Assembly (NCBI GenBank): GCA_020137815.1
Contig: CM035354.1
Location: forward strand, 4,730,796-4,794,795
Direction of reading: 5' to 3'
Source of the DNA: Hormiphora californensis
Taxonomy: Eukaryota; Ctenophora; Tentaculata; Cydippida; Pleurobrachiidae
Length of the DNA stretch: 64,000 nucleotides
Shown here: positions 27,843 through 43,486 of the stretch, piece after piece
How the letters are laid out: every line of letters begins with the position of its first letter
How positions within the stretch are numbered: position 1 is the stretch's first letter
Made by a program: the position numbers and the translations under genes
Notes under the pieces: generated by a model
What the model was told of the DNA's origin: nothing
Database searches by the model: none
Seen by the model: only the letters and a program-made list of their open reading frames with translations

Positions 27843-29558
27843 GAGATAGAGATGTTGTAATCATGAGAGTGAATGAAAGGGAAGAAAGCTATAATTTGAA
27901 GTTTGCATCAATTCACGCGTCGGGGTAAAGTCACCTGCAGCTATCAATCGATAAACGCAGTGAAGCTATTACCCTACATCAGTGAAGGTGAAGTGTTGTT
28001 TCCCGACCAGACGGAGCCATCGACCAGGAATAGACATAGTCCACCCTCCCTCTCCCGTTTTCTATCTTTCTAAATCCCCTCCATCACTAACTTATTTTTG
28101 TGACTCGTTGTTTCAATCACGTGTAACCCCTTGGTAACGATCTGTTTACATTACGCCGATCAGTTTAGTCTGGAGTGAGATAGTGAGTGAGAGAGATAGT
28201 GAGAGAGAGAGAGAGTGAGAGAGAGAGAGAGATAGAGGGGTATCATACAGTTTAGGGCTCACGCGTAGTACCCCGCTATATCATCTGTGGGACGAAGGAT
28301 GGGCGGCTTTGGAAAAAGAGATAGAGGGATCTCTCCATTGGCATTAGTCGTGGCCCGCTGTTGCGCTTGCTTGGTATGATCAATATGAAGCTCGATCTAC
28401 CTCAAAAAAGAGACGAGGGTAAAAATCCAATTTCGTTCGGAGGAATGTTGTATTCTGTTGAGGGGGTGAATGTAATAGATATATGATAAAAGATAGAAGA
28501 TAGGAAGAGCGAGCTCTAAAAAACTGAGCGATCGCGCGCGGAGATAGAGCAGATCTCGCTCGACCAGGAGAGTACTCTCGCGTCTCTACTCGCGCGCTAC
28601 TCTTAAGGAGATATATTCTCTCTCCTCTCTTCTCTCTCTCTCTCTCTCTCTCTCACTCTCTCTCTCTCTCACTTGACCGTAATGTAAACAGCTCGATCAG
28701 TTCAGTTGTAATTGAAGGGACTGCTGTATCACCCCCTGTTCCCCACTGATCCCCATCTGATACAACAATCTGACAGATTCAACTTCTTTCTGGCAAAGTT
28801 CCGCCGCCCCCTTCACTCCCCCATAGTTACTGGACAGCTCAGACGACATCACATCTGATGATCTTTGTATCTCACAGAGCTACTTGTGCACGTGATGCTA
28901 TCTTGGTAATCGGTTATGCTTGATGGGGGAGCATTTGAACGAGATATATATTTCACAGTTTCCATCTCTCTCTTGCTCTCTCTCTCTCTTTTTAGTCTGA
29001 TGATCGTTTTGTAGCACGTTGTAGCAGCAATTTACAAGCTGTAAACCGTTACAATGCTCCCTCTGTATTTTACCTGGCTGGCAATCATGCACCGATTACC
29101 TCCCCCCCCATACTAGCCTCTAAAACGCTCTCCATCACAATTAGTTAAAACGCACTGCATTTTTCTTCTCGAGCACTTTAGTAGGCGCTATCGGTAGACC
29201 GGTTAATCGAATCTAGCGTTACCTAGCTAACCGATAGGGCCGTTAGTTCAACTAGTTAACTAGTGGTCCAGACGGTCTATTCCGCTGGTTACAATAACCC
29301 CGTGATCATAATACGTCACGTGACATTCCAATATTTAACAGCGCAGTTGCAACACCTTTGATAAAGTTGCATTTTCACAATATATGGTGTCCTGTACGTT
29401 TATTGTTGATATTGCCATCTTATTACTTGCCTTGCTCTTCGTCCTAGGTTTCTCCCAAGGGTTTGAACGAAACAATTCATTGCTAACTTTCCTAACCAGT
29501 AACTCTCCCTCCTTTCTAACTTTGCTAACCCTCCCTCTTCCCCTCTCCTCCAGTGACC
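25804..29558. other. long gene-poor interval with many GA/CT tracts
   Basis: (GA)n blocks lie at 25975-26011 and 26333-26453, with weaker GA/TC patches at 26880-26935, 27807-27845, 28185-28235 and 28617-28670. A G-rich run occurs at 27480-27660. The minus strand of that run reads as a Pro/Asn-rich frame ending near 27389 in NMTTEELETLISIMQG. It might be a terminal exon, but no upstream exon was found. The CpG-rich patch 28520-28605 could be promoter sequence for the gene at 29559. Confidence 0.5.
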
Positions 29559-35266
<5,708 letters not shown>

Positions 35267-37012
35267 ACTTCCTGCTGTAGAAAGCTGTGAATCTGTTGTT
35301 AGTGCTATTGGGCGAGTTAAATTAAAAAGCCGCGGGCGGGTGATCTGAAATTAAAAAAGACAATGTTCATGTTCAGATCCAGATTATGTGAAAAGACTTA
35401 AAAGTGACGGAAATTCTGATGTCTGTTAAAATTCTTCTATTGTTGTTCGGGTTGTATAATTGTGAAGTAATGAAATTATTCGTTTTTATTTGTCCTGGTA
35501 ACATGCGGAGAGATGGGTCGAACAAGGCTAAGGGCGCGCACAGACTGTTCATGCGTGATCATGTCCATAACATAAGTGGACTGAAAACTGAAACTTATTC
35601 ATATAAAAGCGAAACCACTGTACCCGACTAATTTTGATACGCTGAATCACGTAAGCAACTTTTCCAATCTGTCTGAGATCGGGAAAGTGTTCTAATTGGG
35701 CATAATTGGGTCTTGCCCACTTATGGACATGATCACGCATGAACAGTCTGTGCGCGCTTATGTGTCCCTTGTCAGGACTATTTCTCTGGAAAACGGCGGG
35801 ACCATGCAGTCAAACTCTCACATGGTGCGCCGCGCAGTGTCGAAATTATCCCAGCTCTGCGCGGAACCAGACTCAAACTTGACTTCGCGCGTTACATACA
35901 ATACCGATTAACAGATTCATGATGGTGTGTATACCAGCCGCCACAGCTGTTGTGTCTCAAGGTAGCATCCCTCTATCCCGGACCTTATACGCATGAAGGC
36001 CCTTTGCTGTGTTCATGACAGGATTGTAGTACAATTTGTGAACCATGACCAACTTGGTAAACAGCTCTGACCGGATCCTGGAGTTGGGAACATGAAAAAA
36101 CAACCTACAGCAGACAGCTTGATTAAAAAATCGATCTCCAGCTGATCCGCAACGGGATCTAGCAAAAATGTCGAGTTTAAGGCATAGTATTCTCTCCCTG
36201 TCTTCCCCTCTCTCTCACTTCTTCTTTCTCTTTTGTCCATCTATATTATCTCTCTCCCTCGGCCTAATATGCTCACGCACAAATTACACACATTTCCGCC
36301 TACATAGCTAAGCTATACTCTATAATAGTATAGTTGTTACCGGGCCAGCGAACTAGGAAGTATTTTAAAAGTCAACATGCTGCAGTAGTTTGCTGTCACT
36401 CAATACACTCGTCCTCGCAGGCTGGCTTTACCGAGTTAGTTCGTCCAAATTGATCCAATTGTTGAGGCCTACTTAATATAATCTGACAATGTATTGCAGC
36501 AGTAAGCTTTATCTAAACAAGTCAATATTGTTGTGTGAGTTGTTTGTATTTGAAAGAGCTCGAAGAGCTGGGGTTCGAAGAATAGAATCTGGTTCTAGGA
36601 ATAACAGAGAGCTCTAGCAAACACACATGATCGTGTTTGTTTTCTCTCTCAATCTCCCTTTCCTTCTCTCATTTCACCCTTTCTTTCTCCCAGAAGAGCT
36701 CTTCTCTTACGAGCTAGTAGCTACCTGATATTTTGTGTAACTGTAAATTATGTATGTGTGAGCTTAGCTTTGTTGAGTATTGAACCGCAATCCTGTCTTG
36801 TAGCATCTATTATGCGCTTATTGAAGGTCATTCATGTTTTGGATTGTTCAAATCAGGGATGTCTTTTGTTTGTGGCACTCCCCTATAGGTACTCTGTGCA
36901 GCAATTTACATTTCTCTTTAGGTGATCCTGTGAAATGACCTAATGAGCAGGTAGTACTGGTAGCAACCCTATATATCCCTCACCTGCCGATCCGAGGGTG
37001 CAAGGTGGTAAA
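35267..37012. other. intergenic, one MITE-like element, otherwise nothing seen
   Basis: Spacer between the zinc-finger gene and the LRMDA-like gene. Apart from the foldback at 35528-35762 no coding or RNA feature is seen. Confidence 0.6.
35528..35762. mobile_element. foldback MITE-like element with about 40-bp arms
   Basis: GCGCGCACAGACTGTTCATG then CGTGATCATGTCCATAA on the left (about 35534-35570) reappears as the reverse complement at 35720-35757. The interior is about 150 bp with no coding sequence. Confidence 0.8.
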
Positions 37013-40000
37013 ATGGAGAGCGTATTCAGTTTCGATGATACCGCCGCACCTGCCCTATTGTTTGAAAAGGTAATGGGTTGGGCACGTCGCGCTATCCCCT
37101 GTACGTGGCCAAGGTAATGGGTGCCTGAGGGGCCCTTTTAGAGAGATCACTTTTCTCGATCCTCTCTCTAAAAACCATTTGTACAAAACAAGGATCACTG
37201 CAGATGTCCAAAGCACCAGGAAGAGTGGGTGAGAGAGAGCTAATAAGTGGGCCGGGGATCCGGGATATTTTTCAAAAAGTAGAGACAAAGCGGACTTGAC
37301 GAATACGGGGCGTTATGCCTCCTGCCGGTATGCCCACCAGTGGTGGGCAAACAAGTCAGTAGGCAGAACGGTACCCTAGCCGACCGTTATGCCCACCAAC
37401 CAAATCAGGTATATTGCGGCATAGTGGTGGTGGGCATACCGGTATCCTAGCCGGCCGTTATGCCCACCTGTTATACCCACCTGTTATGCCCTCTCTGTAT
37501 GTAATCAATGGCATCACACATCCCGAGATCTACACGCTAAGGAGTGGTACCAATTAGACGCTTAGCCTTCTCGTATCGTATAATCAAAGCGGGTACGGTT
37601 TGGCAGTTGGCTTCACTTTTCATGAAGAAATAAAAGTCTTGCATTCACTACACAACAAGAATAATTGCGATATGGTGTCATATCGCCTGGTTTCCCCGCC
37701 TGATATAGTTATAGCAATAGTATGTGACCTGGCATGTACTGCTTCTAAGCTAATTGGGTGTGGTACTGATAGTATCAAACCCATCAGCTCTGTACCGACT
37801 CACGTATCAGTGATACGTGAGTCGGTACAGAGCTGATGGGTTTTCTAATTAGACTTCATTTGCAGTGCTATATGATATCCTAGTAACACTAATAGGCGCA
37901 GTTCAGATTACAACTCGTTTACAATTACAAATGCAGTACTCTGTTATGTCATTACCATTACGATGACGTAACACGCGATGACGCGATGACAAGCAGGCGC
38001 TCATTCGTGCGCGCCTGCTTGCGCGCGCGATCTCTTCCGAGATCGTGTGTGAAGTGATACCTCCGCACTGGATGCGTTGCTATGGAAAAGTTACAGCCAG
38101 TTTTGTGACCGTGACACCTCACTAGTATGTAAACTTGTCGAATTCTAAACCCCTATGCCTTTTTACAAAAGGCATCCGGGTGAATGCCTTCGGCATTCAC
38201 CCGGGCGGGGAAAAAATCTAATAATTAATAAATAACCACAGTTGTATTACTCTTCAAGTTCATCATATTCAAGGTCCAGTAGTATAACCATACTTTCTAA
38301 GATAAGTTGAGTAACATCGGTGATATAATCATACTTTGTGGCAGCTGTTTGAGTGTCTGCTCATAACAGTTCCACAGATCAAGGGGATACGGGCTAGAAT
38401 TAATCCAAGTTCTTTCAAAATACAGGCAAAACTGTTTAGTGTGGGCCCAATGGCCATGCTCGGAGAAGCTGCTTCTCAATATCATTCCAAGCAGAAACTA
38501 CACAAGATAGTTCACGAGCACTCATTCCTAAACTGACTATGTCAGTGACATCGTCGGATATCACCAATCAACCTGATTAGTGTCAGGTCCATGTTTCCTG
38601 ATCTCCCTTGATGAGAAACTAGTCAGCTCATAGCATTCCTGTTTCAGTCGTGTCCAATTATGTAGTATCAGATCCAGTATCATGATGCTTACGAGCAATA
38701 TAATGAAATTGCACGGATAGGACATGGGTAATGAGTCATAATTTTTATTGGTTTTTCATACTTTTTAAATTCTACCACAACGAAGGTAGTGTAAGGTTTA
38801 CACACAGTTGTAGTATGATCTGTGATACGAGAAGGCTAAGCGTCTAATTGGTACCACTCCTTAGCGTGTAGATCTCCGGATGTGTGATGCCATTAATTAC
38901 ATACAGAGAGGGCATAAAAGGTGGGCATAACAGGTGGGCATAACGGCCGGCTAGGATACCGGTATGCCCACCACCACTATGCCGCAATATACCTGATTTG
39001 GTTGGTGGGCATAACGGTCGGCTAGGGTACCCTTCTGCCTACCATGACTGTTTGCCCACCACTGGTGGGCATACCGGCAGGAGGCATAACGCCCGGCCAC
39101 CCGGACTGACTCTTCCAAAAATAGAAAGGCGCCATACCTCGTCGATTATTTAGAAAGATTCAGCGAATTCTTACTAAAGGATCATGACCCGTCATAATTC
39201 TTTAGCAAGAATTCGACTGAGCCCCAGTAACAGTTCCCTGTAGTAACAATACCACTGTTGTTTCACAGGTACCTGACCGGGAAGGGACCCAGCAGGCACC
39301 CCCATTGGTACAGCAGATTGATGGAAGGAAGGTACTGATACTGGCGGGACAGGATATGACAGACATACCAATACCAGAGGAAACCTTAACGGATATCTCT
39401 CTTCTGGATCTCAGGTAGGAGATAGATAGAGACTAGAGAGAGAGAGAGAGATAAAAAGAAAGAGGAAGAGAGATGGTTATCGGCCCTAGTAGTTACCTAT
39501 CAAACAACGTATTTCAGTTACAACTGTCTAACGACCACAGCCGGACTCCAGTTCTACCCCAACATAGTGGAGTTAGTGCTAGATAATAATTCCCTGACGG
39601 ATCTAGACCTGCCAATCCTACCCTCCCTCCGGTCTCTCAGTCTCAACAAAAACAGACTTATGAGTCTTCGTCATACTATTGATCAGCTTGTAGCGTGAGT
39701 ATTATCAATCATACCAATTATATTCAATAGTGACATTATGTTGTACTTGACAATTTAATTGTTCTTCACTCTAACATAAGCATCTTTTCAACCCGCTCAG
39801 ATCTGTTCGAAACATTTCCTTTTTGAGTCTAATCTGTAACCCTCTCTGCCCGAACGAGTTGATGCAGGGAGACGAGGACGAATATCAGGTACGTGTCAAA
39901 TACACGTGACACAGCACAGTCCAAATATGGGCATGTACCATTTAGATTATCATCCTTTTAATGTCCTTTCAGCTTTATCGATATCAAATAATTCGGAGGT

Positions 40001-40430
40001 TAGAAAGTTTGGAATTCCTCGATTCCCGGCCGGTTACAGTTTGTGAGAGACGAGGAGCTTTGGAACATGTTCTAAATTATACTGGTAAACCTCCCGTCCA
40101 GTATCCCCATGTTTATTAGTTGGTAATGAAATTCCCCCTCTGCGCTAGCTCACTAATAATAGGGGTGACTTATTAGCCACCACTGACCCTAGTTCTTACT
40201 GTCAGGCATGGCGCTAACACCTAATATTCCGCCCAGGTTCGGTAGTGAAACCACGGCACAACACGCCTACGGGACCTGATTACGTCACTATAACAGGAAG
40301 TCCTCTCCTTCCCACCACGCCACCCACCACCGCCGACACGAAGCGTTTTGGGGTAGTTGGAAAAGTGAAAAAACGATATACCGGGAAAAACAGTGAGGGA
40401 AACCGGTTTATAATGGATGATCAGCTGTAA
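37013..40430 (+). CDS. LRMDA: LRMDA-like leucine-rich-repeat protein, 257 aa
   Basis: Exons 37013-37069, 39269-39414, 39518-39694, 39801-39888, 39973-40084 and 40237-40430 (774 nt, phases consistent). Leucine-rich repeats are clear in exons 2-4 (VELVLDNNSLTDLDLPILP, LRSLSLNKNRL, FLSLICNPLCPNEL). They are followed by a cap-like segment (YRYQIIRRLESLEFLDSRPV) and a C terminus, YTGKNSEGNRFIMDDQL, which matches the signature tail of the leucine-rich melanocyte differentiation-associated protein as I remember it. The vertebrate protein is about 200 residues; this one is longer through its N terminus and a Pro/Thr-rich linker. In vertebrates the gene is linked to melanocyte differentiation; in this organism its role is unknown. 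Intron 1 (2.2 kb) holds a transposon. Exon 1 rests on an ATG, a good donor and matching phase. Confidence 0.88.
37654..38215 (-). mobile_element. structured Helentron-like element, copy 1 (nested in the MULE)
   Basis: Read on the minus strand it starts TTTTTTCCCCGCCCGGGTGA. Two hairpins follow (CCGGGTGAATGCC-gaa-GGCATTCACCCGG and ATGCCTTTT-gt-AAAAAGGCAT), enclosed by CCCC/GGGG. It ends GGCGGGGAAAC, then the hairpin GCGATATG-acac-CATATCGC and CAATTATTCTTGTT. The interior holds a perfect 33-bp-arm palindrome (37777-37843). Copies 2 and 3 at 48104 and 53089 share this architecture. Confidence 0.7.
37777..37843. repeat. perfect palindrome, 33-bp arms around a single G
   Basis: AAACCCATCAGCTCTGTACC and the rest of the left arm (37777-37809) are matched without mismatch by 37811-37843, centred on position 37810. 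It lies inside structured element copy 1. As RNA it would be a 33-bp hairpin with almost no loop. Confidence 0.97.
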
Positions 40431-40724
40431 TATAATTAATTAATTAATTAATTAAAAACTCAAAAATATAATATAATGATATAACTCAGCGTGGCTTAAT
40501 CTCACTCGAATAATAAATAAAATTAAGCTAAAAGTAAACAATGCAAAAATCAAATAAAACTTAATAACATGCAAGATCAAATTTAATGTAACCAATTGTT
40601 ACAAACAGTTTCTGTTAACCGGAAGATTGGATCGGTTCTGAAATAAAATCTAACGGTCGGCGGATACTCAATTTTGTTAACTAAATCTAAACAGTCACCT
40701 TCTACCTGCTCTATATAAGGATCT
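40431..40724. other. tail-to-tail spacer between convergent genes
   Basis: AT-rich sequence with TTAA repeats (40433-40455) and AATAAATAAA near 40511-40521, a likely polyadenylation signal for the upstream plus-strand gene. No exon. Confidence 0.6.
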
Positions 40725-43173
40725 CTAAGTCAAAGTGGCCGCAGCGAGAATAGCGAGCAGTGTCCAACTCGCTGCGAGAATATGAGCAGATCCCTCGAAA
40801 TTGAACAACTGAAAGGGCCGCAAGTCGTGACAATAATCCCTCTGGAGACACTGATATACACCGTTAAGAACTCCCACTCCGAAGGGATCATCAGGTACTG
40901 GGACATTGGTTTCGTTATTGAGCCATAGTAGTTCTATAGCTGTGTTATTGATCGTCCAGTAGGTATTCGCTCTCTCTATCTGTTCCGTTACTGCAGAGAG
41001 AGAGAGGGAAGGTGTTATTAACAAGAATAGTGTCATGAAACTGAATTGAGAAGGATGGTGATGTACCGGCGACCTCGATTAGGGCCGAATTGTTTTCGAG
41101 AATTGAGCAAGTGTTGCTGAAACTTACGATTGTAGGTCCTGTTGACACAACTCAGATCAAGGAGTGTTTGGGTCTTGTTAGATGTAATATTGAATGCCGT
41201 GAAGTTAAGCATTAGACACGATGGGTAGTTCTCAAAATCCTGAAAGATATTGGAGTTGGAATATAGATTACTAGCGCACCCATAATTGGGTGCGCCTCAA
41301 GTAAGGGCTTTCTAATAACCCATCCGGCTTCGCCGGTTGGGTTTTTCGCCCCTTTCAACGTCAATAACACGGTTGCCATGGCAACTGAATTGGTAACTAT
41401 GGGGACTGGCATGTCAAAAGTCATTCAAAAATATTAAGAAACTTCCATTGGAAGTTCCAAAAGTGTGAACAGCAGCTTTACAGCTTTGGTCATATGAAGT
41501 GTTTTATGAAGGAGCAGTCTGTCGCTTAGATACCGCTGAACGAACGACTTCGACTTCGACGTTCATCTCCAAATTATAATAGAGATTGGTTGGGTTTACT
41601 AAATATTTGCTCCTTCATAAAACTAACTATCTCCCTACCCGGGTGCAATTGTAGTAGGTACAGTATGCTCCTTTATAATACTCGTCTTCCTCCCGCAGAT
41701 TGTACTGTTGGTACCGGTCAGTTCGGGGGGATAGGACCTCATCATAGTAGCCACTGAAGTTGTACACATGTTCCTGACTGCAGTTCACCCAGCACCATAA
41801 TGACTCATCTGCAGAGAGAGGGGGAGTAGAGGGGGTAGGGGTGGGAGTTGGCAGGGAGTGGAGTAGGGGGTGGAAAGGGTAGGGAGTGGAAGGGGTAGGG
41901 CATTGGGACTTGGGTAGGGAGTAGGGACTAGGGAGTGGAGACGGTTTAGAGATGTCCGATGATACCTATTACTTAGTTAAAAAGATAACCTACCTCCATA
42001 ATACCAGAATATTTCTCCCTTTTTATTATCATCTTTAAAGTAGAAGCCCTTTTCGAACTTGATATGTGTTGTGTATGTTATGTCTTCATTTTGATCACGT
42101 AGCCAGATATAAGCTATCTGGTAGTCGTTCATCCAGATCCTCAGATGGCTTCCCATGAACTGAATAGACATGTTGGTGGACCTGACGAGAGATGTGTATA
42201 CTGTATGTGGCTTACATAGCGTGCTCTGTGAGGGTTCGGTAAGGTTCGGTAGATTAAAGAGTTAGATGTGAGTGTGTGGAGGGATTGAGGGACAGCTGTT
42301 ATATAGAAGGAAGTCTGTATACTCGATGAGAGATGGACGCTGTGTAAAAGGAAGAAACTCACGGTGCGGAGGAGTCAGCATATCCGAAATCCCACAGATC
42401 AAGAGGGACTGTTATCTTCTGTTCCACAAAATCATTGTTCTGTCTGAAGGAAGAGTTGATCCACATTTTCCCATAATTCGTGTGGATATCCCATTTTACT
42501 GTTGTAGTCTCTTCCAGCTCACCAGATCTGAGGTTCTTCCGGTACAGCCTCATCAACTTGGGTGTCTATATAAAGAGGGGGAAGGGGGTATTGTTTGGGT
42601 GGTAAGTGGTTGACAGGGGCTGTTCGTACACTGAAGGAGTCATTCGTTGATGTAGGGATGTGGTGAACAGGTTGGGGTACGGAAGGGGGCATAGTAAGGT
42701 GTAAGGCAATAAAGTAATCTAGCAACATATACCCCCACAGTGTGGGGCCCACGCCCCACACCCAGTATCCTCACACCCCCAACATACACTATCTTCCTCG
42801 CACTGTTTGTTGACGTTTAGATCCCATCCCTTACAGTTCCATTTGAAGTTCATCTTGAACACTTTCCGGGTCGGGAACACCTCGTATATGTGCTCAGAGT
42901 GCAGCAAGTCATTGTACTCTCCTGCAGGAATTATTAGGGAGATGTTATTGGGGTAGGGTAACTGGGGGGAATTAGAGAGCTAGGAATACTCCGCACTAGC
43001 CACCGTCCACGTAGAAGAAGAATAGTAAGAGCTAGGAATACTGGAGTTCATCAATCAAGAGATTGTTAAAACGATGTTAGTATATAAAGTTAATGAGCTG
43101 TCATTTAATTACCTTGTGTTATAAAGATGAACAGACATGACAGGAGAAGTTGTATTCCGTGTTTCCAATTCAT
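40725..43173 (-). CDS. secreted, probably lipid-anchored orphan protein (paralogue 1), 377 aa, 7 exons
   Basis: Exons in transcript order: 43173-43113, 42921-42788, 42565-42363, 42181-41994, 41808-41639, 41239-41128 and 40990-40725, all phase-consistent (1134 nt). The protein has a signal peptide (GIQLLLSCLFIFITQ). An extracellular domain follows with paired Cys and aromatic-rich beta-strand-like segments (VFKMNFKWNCKGWDLNV, SIQFMGSHLRIWMNDYQIAY), then SLWCWVNC, and many N-glycosylation sequons. It ends in a hydrophobic C terminus (ILAASWTLLAILAAATLT) typical of GPI-anchor signals. The gene at 43.5-47.1 kb encodes a clear paralogue with the same exon boundaries. I recognise no named family; a lectin-like beta-sandwich is only a guess. 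It probably works at the cell surface. Confidence 0.72.
41502..41622. mobile_element. 121-bp MITE with 15-bp inverted ends
   Basis: TTTTATGAAGGAGCA at 41502-41516 is the exact reverse complement of TGCTCCTTCATAAAA at 41608-41622. It lies in an intron of the paralogue 1 gene. One end-like sequence recurs at 9995-10019 (25 bp identical to 41609-41633) and a partial one near 53246. Confidence 0.7.
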
Positions 43174-43486
43174 CTAGCAGCTTTAGAGGCCGCACTGATT
43201 CCTATGCACTTCTAGCTATATGGAACTGGTGCGATTTGATGTTAAATATGGTGGATAAGACTGAAATATTGATGATGAACTGTATCGACTGAATAAATTT
43301 AATTCAACATGGTAAAATTCAATTTATAATAATTAAAATAATCAATATATTAGCTAAAACTGCAGCACCAACAAACAGACAAACTTAAAATAAATTGCAC
43401 AACTAGTAATGCTAAAATAAAGAGCGATTGTTCACTTTCAGAATGACAACAGAAGTGTGAGGGTGGCTAACAGTCCTAAGATGATG
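43174..43486. other. spacer between the two paralogous genes
   Basis: AT-rich, no extra gene. Positions 43438-43486 on the minus strand still encode a hydrophobic tail (LGLLATLTLLLSF) in a frame shifted from the preceding gene. Confidence 0.5.

Larger units (their letters stand above)
37308..39094. mobile_element. 1.8-kb DNA transposon with about 270-bp terminal inverted repeats, MULE-like
   Basis: The left arm 37308-37577 and right arm 38824-39094 are inverted copies with only a few mismatches. Their ends read GGGCGTTATGCCTCCTGCCG. The arms contain internal GTGGGCATA words in both orientations. Flanks carry CGGACTTGAC (37291-37300) and CGGACTGAC (39102-39110), a possible decayed 9-10 bp target duplication. 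On the minus strand at about 38297-38485 the interior reads YFERTWI followed by LWNCYEQTLKQLPQ, resembling the C-terminal part of Mutator-like transposases. Long inverted ends and a 9-10 bp duplication also suit that superfamily. No intact transposase remains. The element is inserted in LRMDA intron 1 and itself contains another element (37654-38215). Confidence 0.75.

Noticed and set aside
37311-39094. GTGGGCATA-rich inverted arms considered as a CRISPR-like or satellite array
   Set aside because: The words are irregularly spaced, the organism is a eukaryote, and the two arms are a single inverted pair of a transposon.
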